A stretch of 64,000 bases of DNA, from contig NZ_AP022581.1 of the NCBI RefSeq assembly GCF_010731535.1, positions 2,923,952 through 2,987,951 on the forward strand, in the 5' to 3' direction. The notes beneath the pieces were generated by a model. It was not told the origin of the DNA and did no database searches. It saw only the letters and a program-made list of their open reading frames with translations. Positions 19,814-28,105 of the stretch are shown here, piece after piece. How positions within the stretch are numbered: position 1 is the first letter of the stretch; each line of letters starts with the position of its first letter. This stretch comes from Mycobacterium lacus. GTDB taxonomy: Bacteria > Actinomycetota > Actinomycetes > Mycobacteriales > Mycobacteriaceae. Position numbers and translations under genes: made by a program.

Positions 19814-21193
19814 ATGGAAACCTACGACATCGCGATCATCGGAACCGGTTCGGGCAATAGCATTCTCGACGAGCGCTACGCGCGCAAACGGGTGGCGATA
19901 TGCGAGCAGGGCGCCTTCGGTGGCACCTGCCTCAATGTCGGGTGCATCCCGACCAAGATGTTCGTCTACGCCGCCGAAGTCGCCAAAACCATTAGGAACG
20001 CGGCCCGTTACGGCGTCGACGCCCGCATCGACCGGGTGCGGTGGGACGACATCGTGTCGCGCGTCTTCGGGCGGATCGATCCCATCGCGCTCAGCGGCGA
20101 GGACTATCGACGCTCCGCGCCCAACATCGACGTGTACCGCCAGCACACGCGATTCGGGCCGGTTCAGGCGGACGGGCGCTATTTGTTGCGCACCGACGCC
20201 GGCGAAGAATTCACCGCCGAACAGGTGGTGATCGCGGCGGGCTCACGGCCGGTGATTCCGCCGGCCATCCTCACATCGGGGGTCGACTATCACACCAGCG
20301 ACACCGTGATGCGGATCGCCGAGCTGCCCGAGCACGTGGTGATCATCGGAAGCGGCTTCGTGGCAGCCGAATTCGCACACGTCTTCTCCGCGCTCGGGGT
20401 GCGGGTCACCATCGTCATCCGGGGCGGCTGCTTGCTGCGGCATTGCGACGACACCATTTGCGAACGGTTCACCCGCATCGCGGCAACCAAGTGGGAGCTG
20501 CACACCCACCGCAACGTCGTGAACGCGCGAAACCGTGACCCCGGCATAGCCCTGGAGCTCGACGACGGCGGCGTCCTCAACGCCGACCTGCTGCTGGTGG
20601 CGACCGGGCGGGTGTCCAACGCCGATCTCCTGGACGCCGAGCAGGCCGGCATCGAGGTCGAGGACGGTCGAGTGCTGGTTGATGAATACCAACGGACTTC
20701 GGCGCGTGGCGTTTTCGCGCTCGGCGACGTCTCCTCGCCGTATCTGCTCAAGCACGTCGCCAACCATGAGGCCCGCGTCGTCGCGCGCAACCTGCTGTGC
20801 GACTGGGACGACACGGGATCGATGGCCGCGACCGACCACCGCTATGTTCCGGCGGCGGTGTTCACCGATCCCCAGCTCGCCGCCGTCGGGTTGACCGAAA
20901 ACCAGGCAATCGCACGGGGTTTCGATATCTCCGTGGCGATACAGGATTACGGCGATGTCGCCTACGGCTGGGCCATGGAGGACACCACTGGAATCGTCAA
21001 GCTCATCGCCGATCGCGCCAGCGGATGCCTGATCGGCGCGCACATCATGGGCTACCAGGCGTCCTCGATCATCCAGCCGTTGATCCAGGCGATGAGCTTC
21101 GGGCTGACGGCCGCCGAAATGGCGCGCGGACAGTACTGGATACACCCGGCGCTGCCCGAGGTCGTCGAAAACGCGCTACTGGGTCTGCGCTGA
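19814..21193 (+). CDS. mtr: Mycothione (mycothiol disulfide) reductase
   Basis: NADPH-dependent flavoenzyme that reduces mycothiol disulfide and keeps the thiol pool reduced in the cytoplasm. The 459 residues include [11 protein letters not shown] (FAD), the redox-active pair in [14 protein letters not shown], the NADPH fold at [18 protein letters not shown] for FAD, and [12 protein letters not shown] with the catalytic His-Glu at the C-terminus. ATG 19814 is chosen because [12 protein letters not shown] matches M. tuberculosis Mtr (Rv2855) in sequence and length. The gene converges on the Fur-family gene, whose stop codon is 2 bp away. Confidence 0.96.
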   Translation: METYDIAIIGTGSGNSILDERYARKRVAICEQGAFGGTCLNVGCIPTKMFVYAAEVAKTIRNAARYGVDARIDRVRWDDIVSRVFGRIDPIALSGEDYRRSAPNIDVYRQHTRFGPVQADGRYLLRTDAGEEFTAEQVVIAAGSRPVIPPAILTSGVDYHTSDTVMRIAELPEHVVIIGSGFVAAEFAHVFSALGVRVTIVIRGGCLLRHCDDTICERFTRIAATKWELHTHRNVVNARNRDPGIALELDDGGVLNADLLLVATGRVSNADLLDAEQAGIEVEDGRVLVDEYQRTSARGVFALGDVSSPYLLKHVANHEARVVARNLLCDWDDTGSMAATDHRYVPAAVFTDPQLAAVGLTENQAIARGFDISVAIQDYGDVAYGWAMEDTTGIVKLIADRASGCLIGAHIMGYQASSIIQPLIQAMSFGLTAAEMARGQYWIHPALPEVVENALLGLR

Positions 21194-21195
21194 GC

Positions 21196-21729
21196 TCAAC
21201 GTCGACGCTGCCGCGGGTCGCGCCGCTTGAGCGGACGCGGGTCGGTCGGGTCGTCAAGATCCAGCGCGCTGTCCTGGCACTGCGGGCAAAGGCCACGCAG
21301 CGTCAGCCCGGCCCGCTCCGACAGCGCGAACGAGCTGCCCGCCATCGCGTGCTCCAGCGCCGAGGTCAGCTGCCGCGCGGGTACCTCGATGATCGCACCG
21401 CACTGGGTGCACACCGCGTGGTGATGTGGGGCGGTGGCGAGCCCATAGGTGGTAACCCCGCCGTCGAGGGTCAACGTGTGCAACACCCCCTGGCCGACCA
21501 ACGTGGTCACCGTGCGGTAGATCGTCGCCAGGTCGGGCACCGGTGCGCCGGGCGGCACGCACTCCGGCAGCCGCCGATGGATCTCGGCCACCGACAAATG
21601 CCCGTTGACCGGCTCGAGCACCGCCAACACCTGGATCCGCGACGCCATGCGCCGCAATCCACGGGCGCGCAGGAATTCGCCGATCCGTTCGGTGACCGCC
21701 GGGTCCAGCCCCGACGGCTTGCGTGTCAC
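21196..21729 (-). CDS. Fur-family metalloregulator, probably nickel-responsive (Nur-like)
   Basis: A 177-residue Fur-superfamily repressor. The N-terminal winged helix (about residues 10-85) includes ASRIQVLAVLEPVNGHLS and PDLATIYRTVTTL. The C-terminal dimerisation/metal domain has HHHAVCTQCG and CPQCQ, giving two CXXC pairs for structural zinc and a histidine cluster for the sensory metal. GTG 21729 is chosen because the longer frame upstream is not family-like. It is divergent from nicT, and the intergenic region holds a sequence matching the Streptomyces Nur box, which points to nickel control. By memory M. tuberculosis has no gene here. FurA or Zur specificity cannot be excluded from sequence alone. 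Confidence 0.85.
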   Translation of the reverse strand: MTRKPSGLDPAVTERIGEFLRARGLRRMASRIQVLAVLEPVNGHLSVAEIHRRLPECVPPGAPVPDLATIYRTVTTLVGQGVLHTLTLDGGVTTYGLATAPHHHAVCTQCGAIIEVPARQLTSALEHAMAGSSFALSERAGLTLRGLCPQCQDSALDLDDPTDPRPLKRRDPRQRRR

Positions 21730-21795
21730 CTTTTCAGTGTTGCGCCTGATACCCGGGATTGCCAGCGCTGGCCTCCCCCGGCCATGACACCATTC

Positions 21796-21812
21796 TTGCA
21801 ACTGACTTGCAT
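21796..21812. promoter_or_regulatory. Nur-box-like operator between the Fur-family gene and nicT
   Basis: The sequence TTGCAA-CTGAC-TTGCAT matches the motif reported for S. coelicolor Nur (tTGCaa, 5 bp, ttGCAA) at 11 of 12 positions with the right spacing. It lies 64 bp before the nicT ATG and 67 bp before the regulator's GTG, so it could control both genes. Confidence 0.65.
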
Positions 21813-21875
21813 CCAGCCCATCACCGAACCTAAAGTCGGGTCGGTTGCTTTCTGCCCAGCGGTGGAAGGACGGGC

Positions 21876-23006
21876 ATGGCCGACAGCGCGCTCGACTTGC
21901 GGCTGTCATGGTGGTCTAGGCTGCTGACACCATCGGAGTGGCGGCGCCTCGCGGCGATGTTGGCGGTCATCGTCGCGCTGCACCTGGTTGGTTGGATCAC
22001 GCTGGTCTTTCTCGTGGAGCCGGCGCGATTCGCCGTGGGCGGCAAGGTATTTGGCGTCGGCATCGGGCTGACCGCCTACACCCTGGGCATGCGGCACGCG
22101 TTCGACGCCGACCACATTGCCGCCATCGACAACACCACCCGCAAGCTGATGAGCGACGGGCATCGCCCCCTCGCCGTCGGATTCTTCTTCTCGCTGGGCC
22201 ACTCCACCGTGGTCTTCGGGCTCGCGGTGCTGCTGGCAACCGGAATCAAAGCCATCATCGGCCCGGTCGCCGACGACTCCTCGACGCTGCACCACTACAC
22301 GACGCTGATCGGCACCGGCGTCTCAGGGGTGTTTCTGTATCTGATCGCCGTCCTCAACGTCGTGGTCTTGGTTGGGATCCTGAGGGTGTTCGTGCGACTG
22401 CGCCGAGGGCACTACGACCCACAAAAAGACGGAGCCGAGCTGGAACAGCAGTTGGACAAGGCTCTCCGGCGCGGGCTGCTCAACCGAATTCTGCGCCGCC
22501 TCACCCGGTCGATCACCAAGTCCTGGCACATGTATCCGGTCGGATTGTTGTTCGGGCTCGGATTCGACACCGCCACCGAGATCGCGCTGCTGGTCCTGGC
22601 GGGCACCAGCGCGGCGGCCGGGTTGCCCTGGTATGCCATCCTGTGTCTGCCCCTGCTGTTCACCGTCGGCATGTGCCTGCTGGACACCATCGACGGCTCG
22701 TTCATGAACTTCGCTTACGGCTGGGCGCTTTCCAAGCCGGTGCGCAAGATCTTCTACAACATCACCATCACCGGGCTATCGGTGGGCGTGGCGCTGCTGA
22801 TCGGCAGCGTCGAATTGCTCGGCCTGTTCGCCGGCCAGTTCGGCTGGCGCGGAGCGTTCTGGGACTGGGTCGGCGCGCTCGACCTCAACGCCGCCGGCTT
22901 CTTTGTCGTTGGGATGTTCGTGATCACGTGGGCCGTCGCCGTGCTCGTCTGGCGCTACGGTCGCATTGAAGAAAAGTGGGCCCCAGCGGCCGACAGCGCG
23001 AACTGA
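21876..23006 (+). CDS. nicT: NiCoT-family nickel/cobalt permease
   Basis: High-affinity Ni2+ (or Co2+) importer of the inner membrane, 376 residues with about eight helices. The family signature RHAFDADHIAAIDN (HX4DH) is in the second helix, with LGFDTATEIALL and LFTVGMCLLDTIDGSFM further on, both NiCoT motifs. The central charged segment, about residues 170-210, is the cytoplasmic loop. It supplies nickel to the HypA/HypB steps encoded just downstream and possibly to urease. A Nur-like operator precedes it. Orthologue of M. tuberculosis NicT (Rv2856). Confidence 0.93.
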   Translation: MADSALDLRLSWWSRLLTPSEWRRLAAMLAVIVALHLVGWITLVFLVEPARFAVGGKVFGVGIGLTAYTLGMRHAFDADHIAAIDNTTRKLMSDGHRPLAVGFFFSLGHSTVVFGLAVLLATGIKAIIGPVADDSSTLHHYTTLIGTGVSGVFLYLIAVLNVVVLVGILRVFVRLRRGHYDPQKDGAELEQQLDKALRRGLLNRILRRLTRSITKSWHMYPVGLLFGLGFDTATEIALLVLAGTSAAAGLPWYAILCLPLLFTVGMCLLDTIDGSFMNFAYGWALSKPVRKIFYNITITGLSVGVALLIGSVELLGLFAGQFGWRGAFWDWVGALDLNAAGFFVVGMFVITWAVAVLVWRYGRIEEKWAPAADSAN

Positions 23007-23068
23007 CCGCAGCGCGGTCACGCATCGAAATTGCCACCATGGTCGCGACCGGCGTCAGAATCACAGCC

Positions 23069-23097
23069 TTGGCGGCAATCTCGGCGCGGTGTAGAAC
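23069..23097 (+). promoter_or_regulatory. Putative hypA promoter giving a leaderless mRNA
   Basis: TTGGCG (23069-23074) and TAGAAC (23092-23097) are separated by 17 bp. The hypA ATG begins 8 bp after the -10 box, about where transcription would start, and no Shine-Dalgarno sequence precedes it. This fits a leaderless transcript, common in mycobacteria. Confidence 0.45.
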
Positions 23098-23104
23098 GGT
23101 GCTC

Positions 23105-23440
23105 ATGCATGAGCTGTCCCTGTGCGAAGCGATCGCCGGTGTGGTCAAAACGCATGCCCACGGTCGCCACGTCGACGTGGTCCGGGTCCGGGTCGGCGCG
23201 CTTCGGCAGGTGGTCCCGGAATCGTTGTCGTTCTGCTGGACACTGGTCCGGGACTCGGAGAACATGCCGGATGCGGAACTGGAGCTCGAGTGCGTCACCG
23301 CCGAGGTGCGCTGCCGTGCGTGCGGTAGACGGTCGGAGATCACCTCGGCCTGGTCGATCTGGTGCCCTGGGTGTGACAGTTCCGACGTCGAGGTGCTACG
23401 CGGCAACGAATTCCTGGTGACGTCGCTGGACGTCTCGTGA
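23105..23440 (+). CDS. hypA: Hydrogenase nickel-insertion protein HypA
   Basis: A 111-residue nickel metallochaperone that works with HypB to put Ni into the hydrogenase large subunit. The N-terminal MHEL carries the conserved His2 and Glu3 nickel ligands. The zinc site is formed by CRAC and, after a short spacer, CPGC. ATG 23105 is the only start that gives MHE. The gene follows nicT by 98 bp and ends 12 bp before hypB. All key residues are present, so it looks functional. Confidence 0.94.
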   Translation: MHELSLCEAIAGVVKTHAHGRHVDVVRVRVGALRQVVPESLSFCWTLVRDSENMPDAELELECVTAEVRCRACGRRSEITSAWSIWCPGCDSSDVEVLRGNEFLVTSLDVS

Positions 23441-23452
23441 AAGGTGTTCACA

Positions 23453-24202
23453 GTGGGTAGGTTTCACCGGCACGACGACGGAACCGTGCACACCCATGAA
23501 CACGGGGATCACAGTAGTTATGAGACCGGACCACAACGCGTCGACGTGTTGGAGGGGATCTTCGCCGAAAACGATATCCGGGCGAACCTCAACCGGGCGG
23601 TCTTCGAGAGCCACGGGATCCGCGCGCTCAACCTGATGAGCTCCCCGGGGTCGGGGAAGACGACCGTGCTGCAGGCCACGCTCGATGAGCTCGCCGGCGA
23701 GTTCGCCATCGGGGTCATCGAAGGCGACATCGCCACCGATCTGGATGCCGCCAAGCTCAGCGGTCGCGGTGCCCAGGTGTCGCTGCTCAACACGAGCAAC
23801 GGCTTCGGCGGCGAATGCCACCTCGACGCGCCGATGGTCAACCGCGCCCTGCCGGGCCTGGACCTTCCCAGCCTGGACCTGGTGATCATCGAAAACGTCG
23901 GCAATCTGGTGTGCCCGGCGGAATTCGACGTCGGTGAGCACGCCAAGGCCATGGTCTACTCCATCACCGAAGGCGAGGACAAGCCACTGAAATATCCGGT
24001 GATGTTCCGATCGGTGGACGTCGTCCTGCTCAACAAGATCGACCTGGTGCCCTACCTGGATGCCGATGTCGGCGCCTACATCGCGCACGTCCGCGAGGTC
24101 AACGCGGCCGCCACGATCCTGCCGGTCTCCGCGCGCACCGGAGCCGGCATGGGCGCCTGGTTCGGCTGGCTGCGGCGGTTCGCGGCAGGTCCAGCCGATT
24201 GA
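23453..24202 (+). CDS. hypB: Hydrogenase nickel-incorporation GTPase HypB
   Basis: SIMIBI-class GTPase that drives nickel delivery with HypA. The N-terminus is histidine-rich (HRHDDGTVHTHEHGDH), likely nickel storage. The P-loop is SSPGSGKTT, the metal-binding Cys-His pair is in GGECHLDAPMV, and NKIDLVPYLD gives guanine specificity. GTG 23453 is preferred because GAAAGG lies 8 bp upstream; a GTG at 23444 is possible. The 249-residue protein looks intact. It is followed by 126 bp without a gene and then the hydrogenase relic. Confidence 0.93.
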   Translation: MGRFHRHDDGTVHTHEHGDHSSYETGPQRVDVLEGIFAENDIRANLNRAVFESHGIRALNLMSSPGSGKTTVLQATLDELAGEFAIGVIEGDIATDLDAAKLSGRGAQVSLLNTSNGFGGECHLDAPMVNRALPGLDLPSLDLVIIENVGNLVCPAEFDVGEHAKAMVYSITEGEDKPLKYPVMFRSVDVVLLNKIDLVPYLDADVGAYIAHVREVNAAATILPVSARTGAGMGAWFGWLRRFAAGPAD

Positions 24203-24218
24203 AGCCAACCGCGAACCG

Positions 24219-24248
24219 TTGACAACGACCGGGCCGCGGGAGTAGACC
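24219..24248 (+). promoter_or_regulatory. Putative promoter of the former hydrogenase structural operon
   Basis: A consensus -35 box TTGACA (24219-24224) is followed after 18 bp by TAGACC (24243-24248), upstream of the small-subunit relic. It may now drive the downstream maturation genes. Confidence 0.35.
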
Positions 24249-24328
24249 CAGACACAGCGCTGCGCAAGTGGGCCGACGGTCGACTCCGGCGGCGCAGGGG
24301 TTTCAGCCCGGCCCCGGAGAGCTGCAGC

Positions 24329-24688
24329 ATGCCACCCGAAGCAGCGGAAACATCGACCCACGTTCTCTGGATCAACGCGGGTCTTGGCTGTGACGGCGAT
24401 TCGGTGGCGTCAACTGCCGCCACCCAGCCCAGCATCGAGGAGATCGCACTCGGCGCGCTTCGCGGCCTCAAGGTCGCCGGTGCGATGGGTGTGTCCGATC
24501 ATCTCGGCTGGGAGTGGAAGAGCAAGGCCGGTATTCCGATCGTCTGCGTTCCGGGTTGCCCGATCCACCCGGACAACCTGTCGGAGACGCTGACCTATCC
24601 GCTCTACACGGCAACCGGCCCGGGCGCTGAGCGTGGTGGTGCGGTTCCTGCGGTTGCAACGTCGCCGGGCCGAGCGCGCGCTCGATGA
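24329..24688 (+). pseudogene. Remnant of a [NiFe]-hydrogenase small subunit (group 1h, HhyS-like)
   Basis: The start is intact: GGAG lies 9 bp before the ATG, and the first 46 residues (THVLWINAGLGCDGDSV, TQPSIEEIALGAL) match my memory of actinobacterial HhyS. The protein then jumps to GAMGVSDHLGWEWKSKAG and IPIVCVPGCPIHPDNLSETL, skipping roughly 80 residues that include central cluster ligands. After ATGPGAE, near 24628, similarity stops and unrelated codons run to the stop. The C-terminal half with the remaining iron-sulfur ligands and the whole large subunit are absent. The 119-residue product cannot be a working subunit. Confidence 0.85.
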
Positions 24689-24840
24689 CGGGCTTTCGAG
24701 CCCGTCGGCGACCTGGTCACGCCGGGCGGCTCGTGGCTGACGTGGGACGAGGCGGTTGACTGCGAAATGTCCTTTGGCCCTAGCGCATTCGAACCGCTGG
24801 GAGCCCCCGATGCCACACCAACCGACGAAAGGAGTTCGAG
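24629..24840 (+). other. Deletion-junction segment with no recognisable intact gene
   Basis: Between the end of hydrogenase similarity and the small membrane ORF no start-to-stop gene is convincing. One frame reads FEPVGDLVTPGGSWLTWDEA and continues past EMSFGPSAFEPL into the next gene's ribosome site. This looks like the tail of a lost coding sequence, but I do not recognise the family. It is probably what remains after a deletion removed the hydrogenase large subunit and neighbours. Confidence 0.5.
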
Positions 24841-24960
24841 ATGGATGTCTTGGGTTGGGTATTGCTGGCCGTCATCGCAATTGCCGTCGCGGCGGCGGTG
24901 GTGATTGGGCCGGTGTCCCTCCCGGACGCCCGCCGCTACCTCAAGCACCGACGCATGTAG
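24841..24960 (+). CDS. 39-residue single-pass membrane protein of hydrogenase operons (DUF6893-like)
   Basis: The ORF starts at ATG 24841 with a strong ribosome site GAAAGGAG 6 bp upstream and ends at TAG 24958-24960. Residues 3-26 (VLGWVLLAVIAIAVAAAVVI) form one transmembrane helix, followed by a basic cytoplasmic tail ending RRYLKHRRM. Tiny proteins of this layout accompany actinobacterial group 1h hydrogenase genes and are, from memory, grouped as DUF6893. The role is unknown; membrane tethering or assembly is a guess. It stops 14 bp before the protease gene, so it belongs to the same transcript. Confidence 0.75.
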   Translation: MDVLGWVLLAVIAIAVAAAVVIGPVSLPDARRYLKHRRM

Positions 24961-24974
24961 CGTGGGGTGACCCG

Positions 24975-25487
24975 ATGGCAGCAAGCATCCTGGTGGCCGG
25001 AATCGGAAACATGTTTCTGGGCGACGACGGGTTCGGCTCGGAGGTGGTGCGACAGACCGAGCTCCTGCGGGACGACACGGCCGTGCGCGTCATCGACTAC
25101 GGCATCCGCGGCATGCACCTGGCCCACGACCTGCTCGAGGGATGGGACACGCTGATCCTGGTCGACGCGGTACCCAATCGTGGCAGCCCGGGCACGTTGC
25201 ACGTCTTCCAGGCCGATTTCCAAGCCGACCAAGCATATTGGCCCAGCGCGACGGGCATGGATGCGCACAGCATGGATCCGGCAACGGTATTCGCCCGACT
25301 GCGCGCGCTGGGGGGCAGTCCGCCGTATACGGTCGTCGTCGGATGCGAGGTGGGAAGCGTCGAGGAAGGAATCGGGCTCAGCGAGCCGGTGGCCAGAGCC
25401 GTCCCGCGCGCGGTGCGGGCCGTCGAGGAGATCGTCGCGGCGTTGCAAATCCCGGCGGGCGCGGCGTCGGTGCGAAAGGAGTGCTGA
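24975..25487 (+). CDS. [NiFe]-hydrogenase maturation protease (HybD/HupD family)
   Basis: The endopeptidase removes the C-terminal tail of the hydrogenase large subunit after nickel insertion. The 170-residue protein begins with ILVAGIGNMFLGDDGFGSEV, holding the conserved GxGN and D/E metal ligands. DYGIRGMHL, LVDAVPNRGSPGTL and DAHSMDPATVF give further family residues, including the histidine ligand. Such proteases are specific for one large subunit, so with the neighbouring structural genes lost, its substrate is missing from this operon. No damage is visible in the sequence. Confidence 0.9.
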   Translation: MAASILVAGIGNMFLGDDGFGSEVVRQTELLRDDTAVRVIDYGIRGMHLAHDLLEGWDTLILVDAVPNRGSPGTLHVFQADFQADQAYWPSATGMDAHSMDPATVFARLRALGGSPPYTVVVGCEVGSVEEGIGLSEPVARAVPRAVRAVEEIVAALQIPAGAASVRKEC

Positions 25488-25490
25488 CCC

Positions 25491-25734
25491 ATGCGTCTGG
25501 GCATGCCCGGTCAGGTGATCAGGATTGCTGGACGGTTACCAGGGGCAGCTGTCACCGGCGAACAACGCAAGGTCGATGTCGGCATGCCCCCGGAAGGGAC
25601 ATCCGCGCCCGGCGACCGGGTTGATCATCCACATGGGTTTCGTAGCCGAGAGGACAGGCCGGGCCAACGCCAAGCAAGCGATGGCCGGCCTGGAGCTGAT
25701 CGGCCGGGGCCGCGGCGATCCGGGTGGCGGTTGA
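25491..25734 (+). pseudogene. Broken hypC paralogue, Cys2 replaced and frame disrupted
   Basis: A good ribosome site (GAAAGGAG) precedes ATG 25491. The frame begins MRLGMPGQVI where HypC proteins have MCLGIPGQV, so the essential second-residue cysteine is arginine. HypC-like sequence then alternates between frames: LLDGYQGQL in a second frame (from 25525), RKVDVGM and TSAPGD in the first, and IIHMGFVAERTGRANAKQA in the second again, ending at TGA 25732-25734. At least three frame changes are needed. The loss of the catalytic cysteine plus several indels indicates a dead gene. An intact hypC lies at 30618. Confidence 0.85.
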
Positions 25735-25735
25735 G

Positions 25736-28105
25736 ATGACCGACGTCTCCCTGATGTTGCGGGCCGGCCCACCCTGTACGCAGGTCCGCCGACGCGTCAC
25801 GGTGACCGGTGTCGTCCAGGGGGTTGGCTTTCGCCCGTTCGTCCACCGCATCGCCAGCGAGCTGGGCCTGGCCGGATTCGTCGGAAACGATTCGGGCGCA
25901 GTCTTTCTCGAGGTGCAGGGAGACCGCGCACGGGTGCAGGAATTCGGTCGCCGGCTGCGCGCCGACGCCCCGCCGCTGGCGCGGATCAGCGCCGTCTCCG
26001 TCACCGACGTTCCCATCGACACCGCCGAACGCGAGTTCCGGATCGTGGCCAGCCAGGCCGTCACCGGTGCTAAGACTTCTAAAACCGCCATCCCCCCCGA
26101 CATCGCGGTGTGCGACGACTGTGTCGCCGAGCTGTTCGACCCGCACGACCGGCGGTACCGCCACCCCTTCGTGACCTGTACCAACTGCGGGCCGCGGTTC
26201 ACCATCATCCGCGCGTTGCCCTACGACCGTGCGTCCACCACCATGTCGGAGTTCGCCATGTGTGAGCGCTGCGCCGCCGAATACCACGATCCGGCCGATC
26301 GCCGGTTCCACGCCCAGCCCATCGCCTGCCCGGACTGCGGGCCATCGCTGTGGTTCCGGACGGATGCCGCGCGCCGCATCGACGGGTCGGACGCCGCACT
26401 CGCGGCCACCCAACGGGCCCTGGCCGCGGGTCAGGTGGTCGCCGTCAAGGGAATCGGCGGTTACCACCTGGCGTGCGTCGTGCACGACGAGGCGGTGGTG
26501 AGCGCGCTGCGGGTCCGAAAGGCGCGGGGCGCCAAGCCTTTCGCCGTGCTGGTCCGCGACCTGGCCGTGGCGCGGCGCTACGCCTACATCGACGACGCGG
26601 AGGCGGCGGTGCTGTCGAATCCCGCACGGCCGATCGTGTTGCTGCGCCGACGTCCCGGTAGCGACACCGCGCCCGTCGCCGACGCGGTCGCGCCCGGCAG
26701 CCCGCTGATCGGGCTGATGCTGCCGTACTCCCCCATCCATCACCTGCTGCTGGCGGCCGTGCCCGGTGCGCGCGGTCCGGTCCCCGACGCGCTGGTGCTC
26801 ACCAGCGCCAACCGCTCCGACGAACCCATCTGTTTCACCGAAGAGGATGCCGCACTCAGGCTTCCATTGCTCAGTGATGCCGTCCTCGACCACGACCGGG
26901 TCATCCACGTGCCGTGTGACGACTCGGTGGTGCGCGTCGTTGACGGCCGGGAATTGCCGATCCGGCGTTCCCGCGGCTACGCGCCGTTGCCAATCGAGAT
27001 CGGGTACCGGGGCCCGGCGGTCCTTGCGGTGGGCGGGGAGCTGAAGAACACCTTCTGCCTCACCGACGGGTCACGCGCCTACATGTCCGGGCACATCGGC
27101 GACATGGCCACCTGGGAGACGCTGCGCGCGTTCGAGCGCGCGCTCGGCCAGCTCAGCGAGTTACGGGGCCGGCCGGCGCGATTGGCCGCCGACCTGCATC
27201 CCGGGTATCACACCCGCGGCTGGGCGGAGCGCCACGCGGACGATCGACCGGTGGACCTGGTGCAGCACCACCACGCCCACGTGGTGTCGCTGTTGGCCGA
27301 GCACGGCCGCATCGGCGAACCCATCGTCGGGGTCTCCTTCGACGGCACGGGTTACGGCAGCGACCGGACGATCTGGGGCGGGGAGATCCTCGCGCTCGGG
27401 CATGACAGCCACCGTTTCGTGCGGGTGGGGCATCTGTTGCCGGTCCCGCTGCCGGGCGGCGACGCCGCGGTGCGCAATCCCTGGCGGGTGGCGCTGTCGG
27501 CGTTGTGGATGGCCGACATCGACTGGACCCCGGATCTGGCGCCGGTCGCCGCGGCAACGCCGGACGAATTGCGGCTCACCCGTTCGCAATTGGAGAGCGG
27601 CGTGGGATGTGTCCCGTGTTCGAGCATGGGCCGGCTGTTCGACGCGGTCGCCTCCCTGCTCGGGGTGCGGCACCGGATCGACTACGAGGGCCAGGCCGCC
27701 ATCGAACTCGAGGCGCTGGCCGACTCGGCGCCCGGCCGGCCTGGCCCGTCACTGCCACTCACGGTGCGGGCCGACGGGGTGATCGATCCGGCCACGCTGG
27801 TGCAAACGCTGGTGTCGGCCCTGCGCGCCGGCACGCCGCCGGTGCTGCTGGCGGCGGCCTTCCACCGGGCCGTCGCGGACGCCGTCGCGAAGGTGGTCGG
27901 TCAGGTGGCCGGCGAGGTGCGGCTGGTGGGCCTCACCGGTGGGGTGTTCCAGAATGTGCTGTTGCTGCGCGCGTGCCGGGAGCGGTTGCGGCTGGCAGGA
28001 TTTGACGTGCTGACCCATCACACCGTTCCGCCCAACGACGGCGGGCTGGCGCTGGGTCAGGCGGTGGTCGGCATGCTGGCGGGGCTAGGGGAGGCGAAAC
28101 GGTGA
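25736..28105 (+). CDS. hypF: Carbamoyltransferase HypF
   Basis: Turns carbamoyl phosphate into the cyanide precursor for the hydrogenase Fe(CN)2CO group, transferring the carbamoyl unit to the HypE C-terminal cysteine. In 789 residues: acylphosphatase domain near the N-terminus (TGVVQGVGFRPFVHR), two zinc fingers (CDDC..CTNC and CERC..CPDC), YrdC/Sua5-like domain (KGIGGYHLAC, KPFAVLVRD), and a Kae1-like carbamoyltransferase domain with the metal-binding HHHAHVVSLLAEH and SFDGTGYGSDRTIWGGE. ATG 25736 is chosen; a GTG 12 bp upstream is also open. The stop overlaps the next gene (GTGA). No lesion is seen. Confidence 0.94.
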   Translation: MTDVSLMLRAGPPCTQVRRRVTVTGVVQGVGFRPFVHRIASELGLAGFVGNDSGAVFLEVQGDRARVQEFGRRLRADAPPLARISAVSVTDVPIDTAEREFRIVASQAVTGAKTSKTAIPPDIAVCDDCVAELFDPHDRRYRHPFVTCTNCGPRFTIIRALPYDRASTTMSEFAMCERCAAEYHDPADRRFHAQPIACPDCGPSLWFRTDAARRIDGSDAALAATQRALAAGQVVAVKGIGGYHLACVVHDEAVVSALRVRKARGAKPFAVLVRDLAVARRYAYIDDAEAAVLSNPARPIVLLRRRPGSDTAPVADAVAPGSPLIGLMLPYSPIHHLLLAAVPGARGPVPDALVLTSANRSDEPICFTEEDAALRLPLLSDAVLDHDRVIHVPCDDSVVRVVDGRELPIRRSRGYAPLPIEIGYRGPAVLAVGGELKNTFCLTDGSRAYMSGHIGDMATWETLRAFERALGQLSELRGRPARLAADLHPGYHTRGWAERHADDRPVDLVQHHHAHVVSLLAEHGRIGEPIVGVSFDGTGYGSDRTIWGGEILALGHDSHRFVRVGHLLPVPLPGGDAAVRNPWRVALSALWMADIDWTPDLAPVAAATPDELRLTRSQLESGVGCVPCSSMGRLFDAVASLLGVRHRIDYEGQAAIELEALADSAPGRPGPSLPLTVRADGVIDPATLVQTLVSALRAGTPPVLLAAAFHRAVADAVAKVVGQVAGEVRLVGLTGGVFQNVLLLRACRERLRLAGFDVLTHHTVPPNDGGLALGQAVVGMLAGLGEAKR

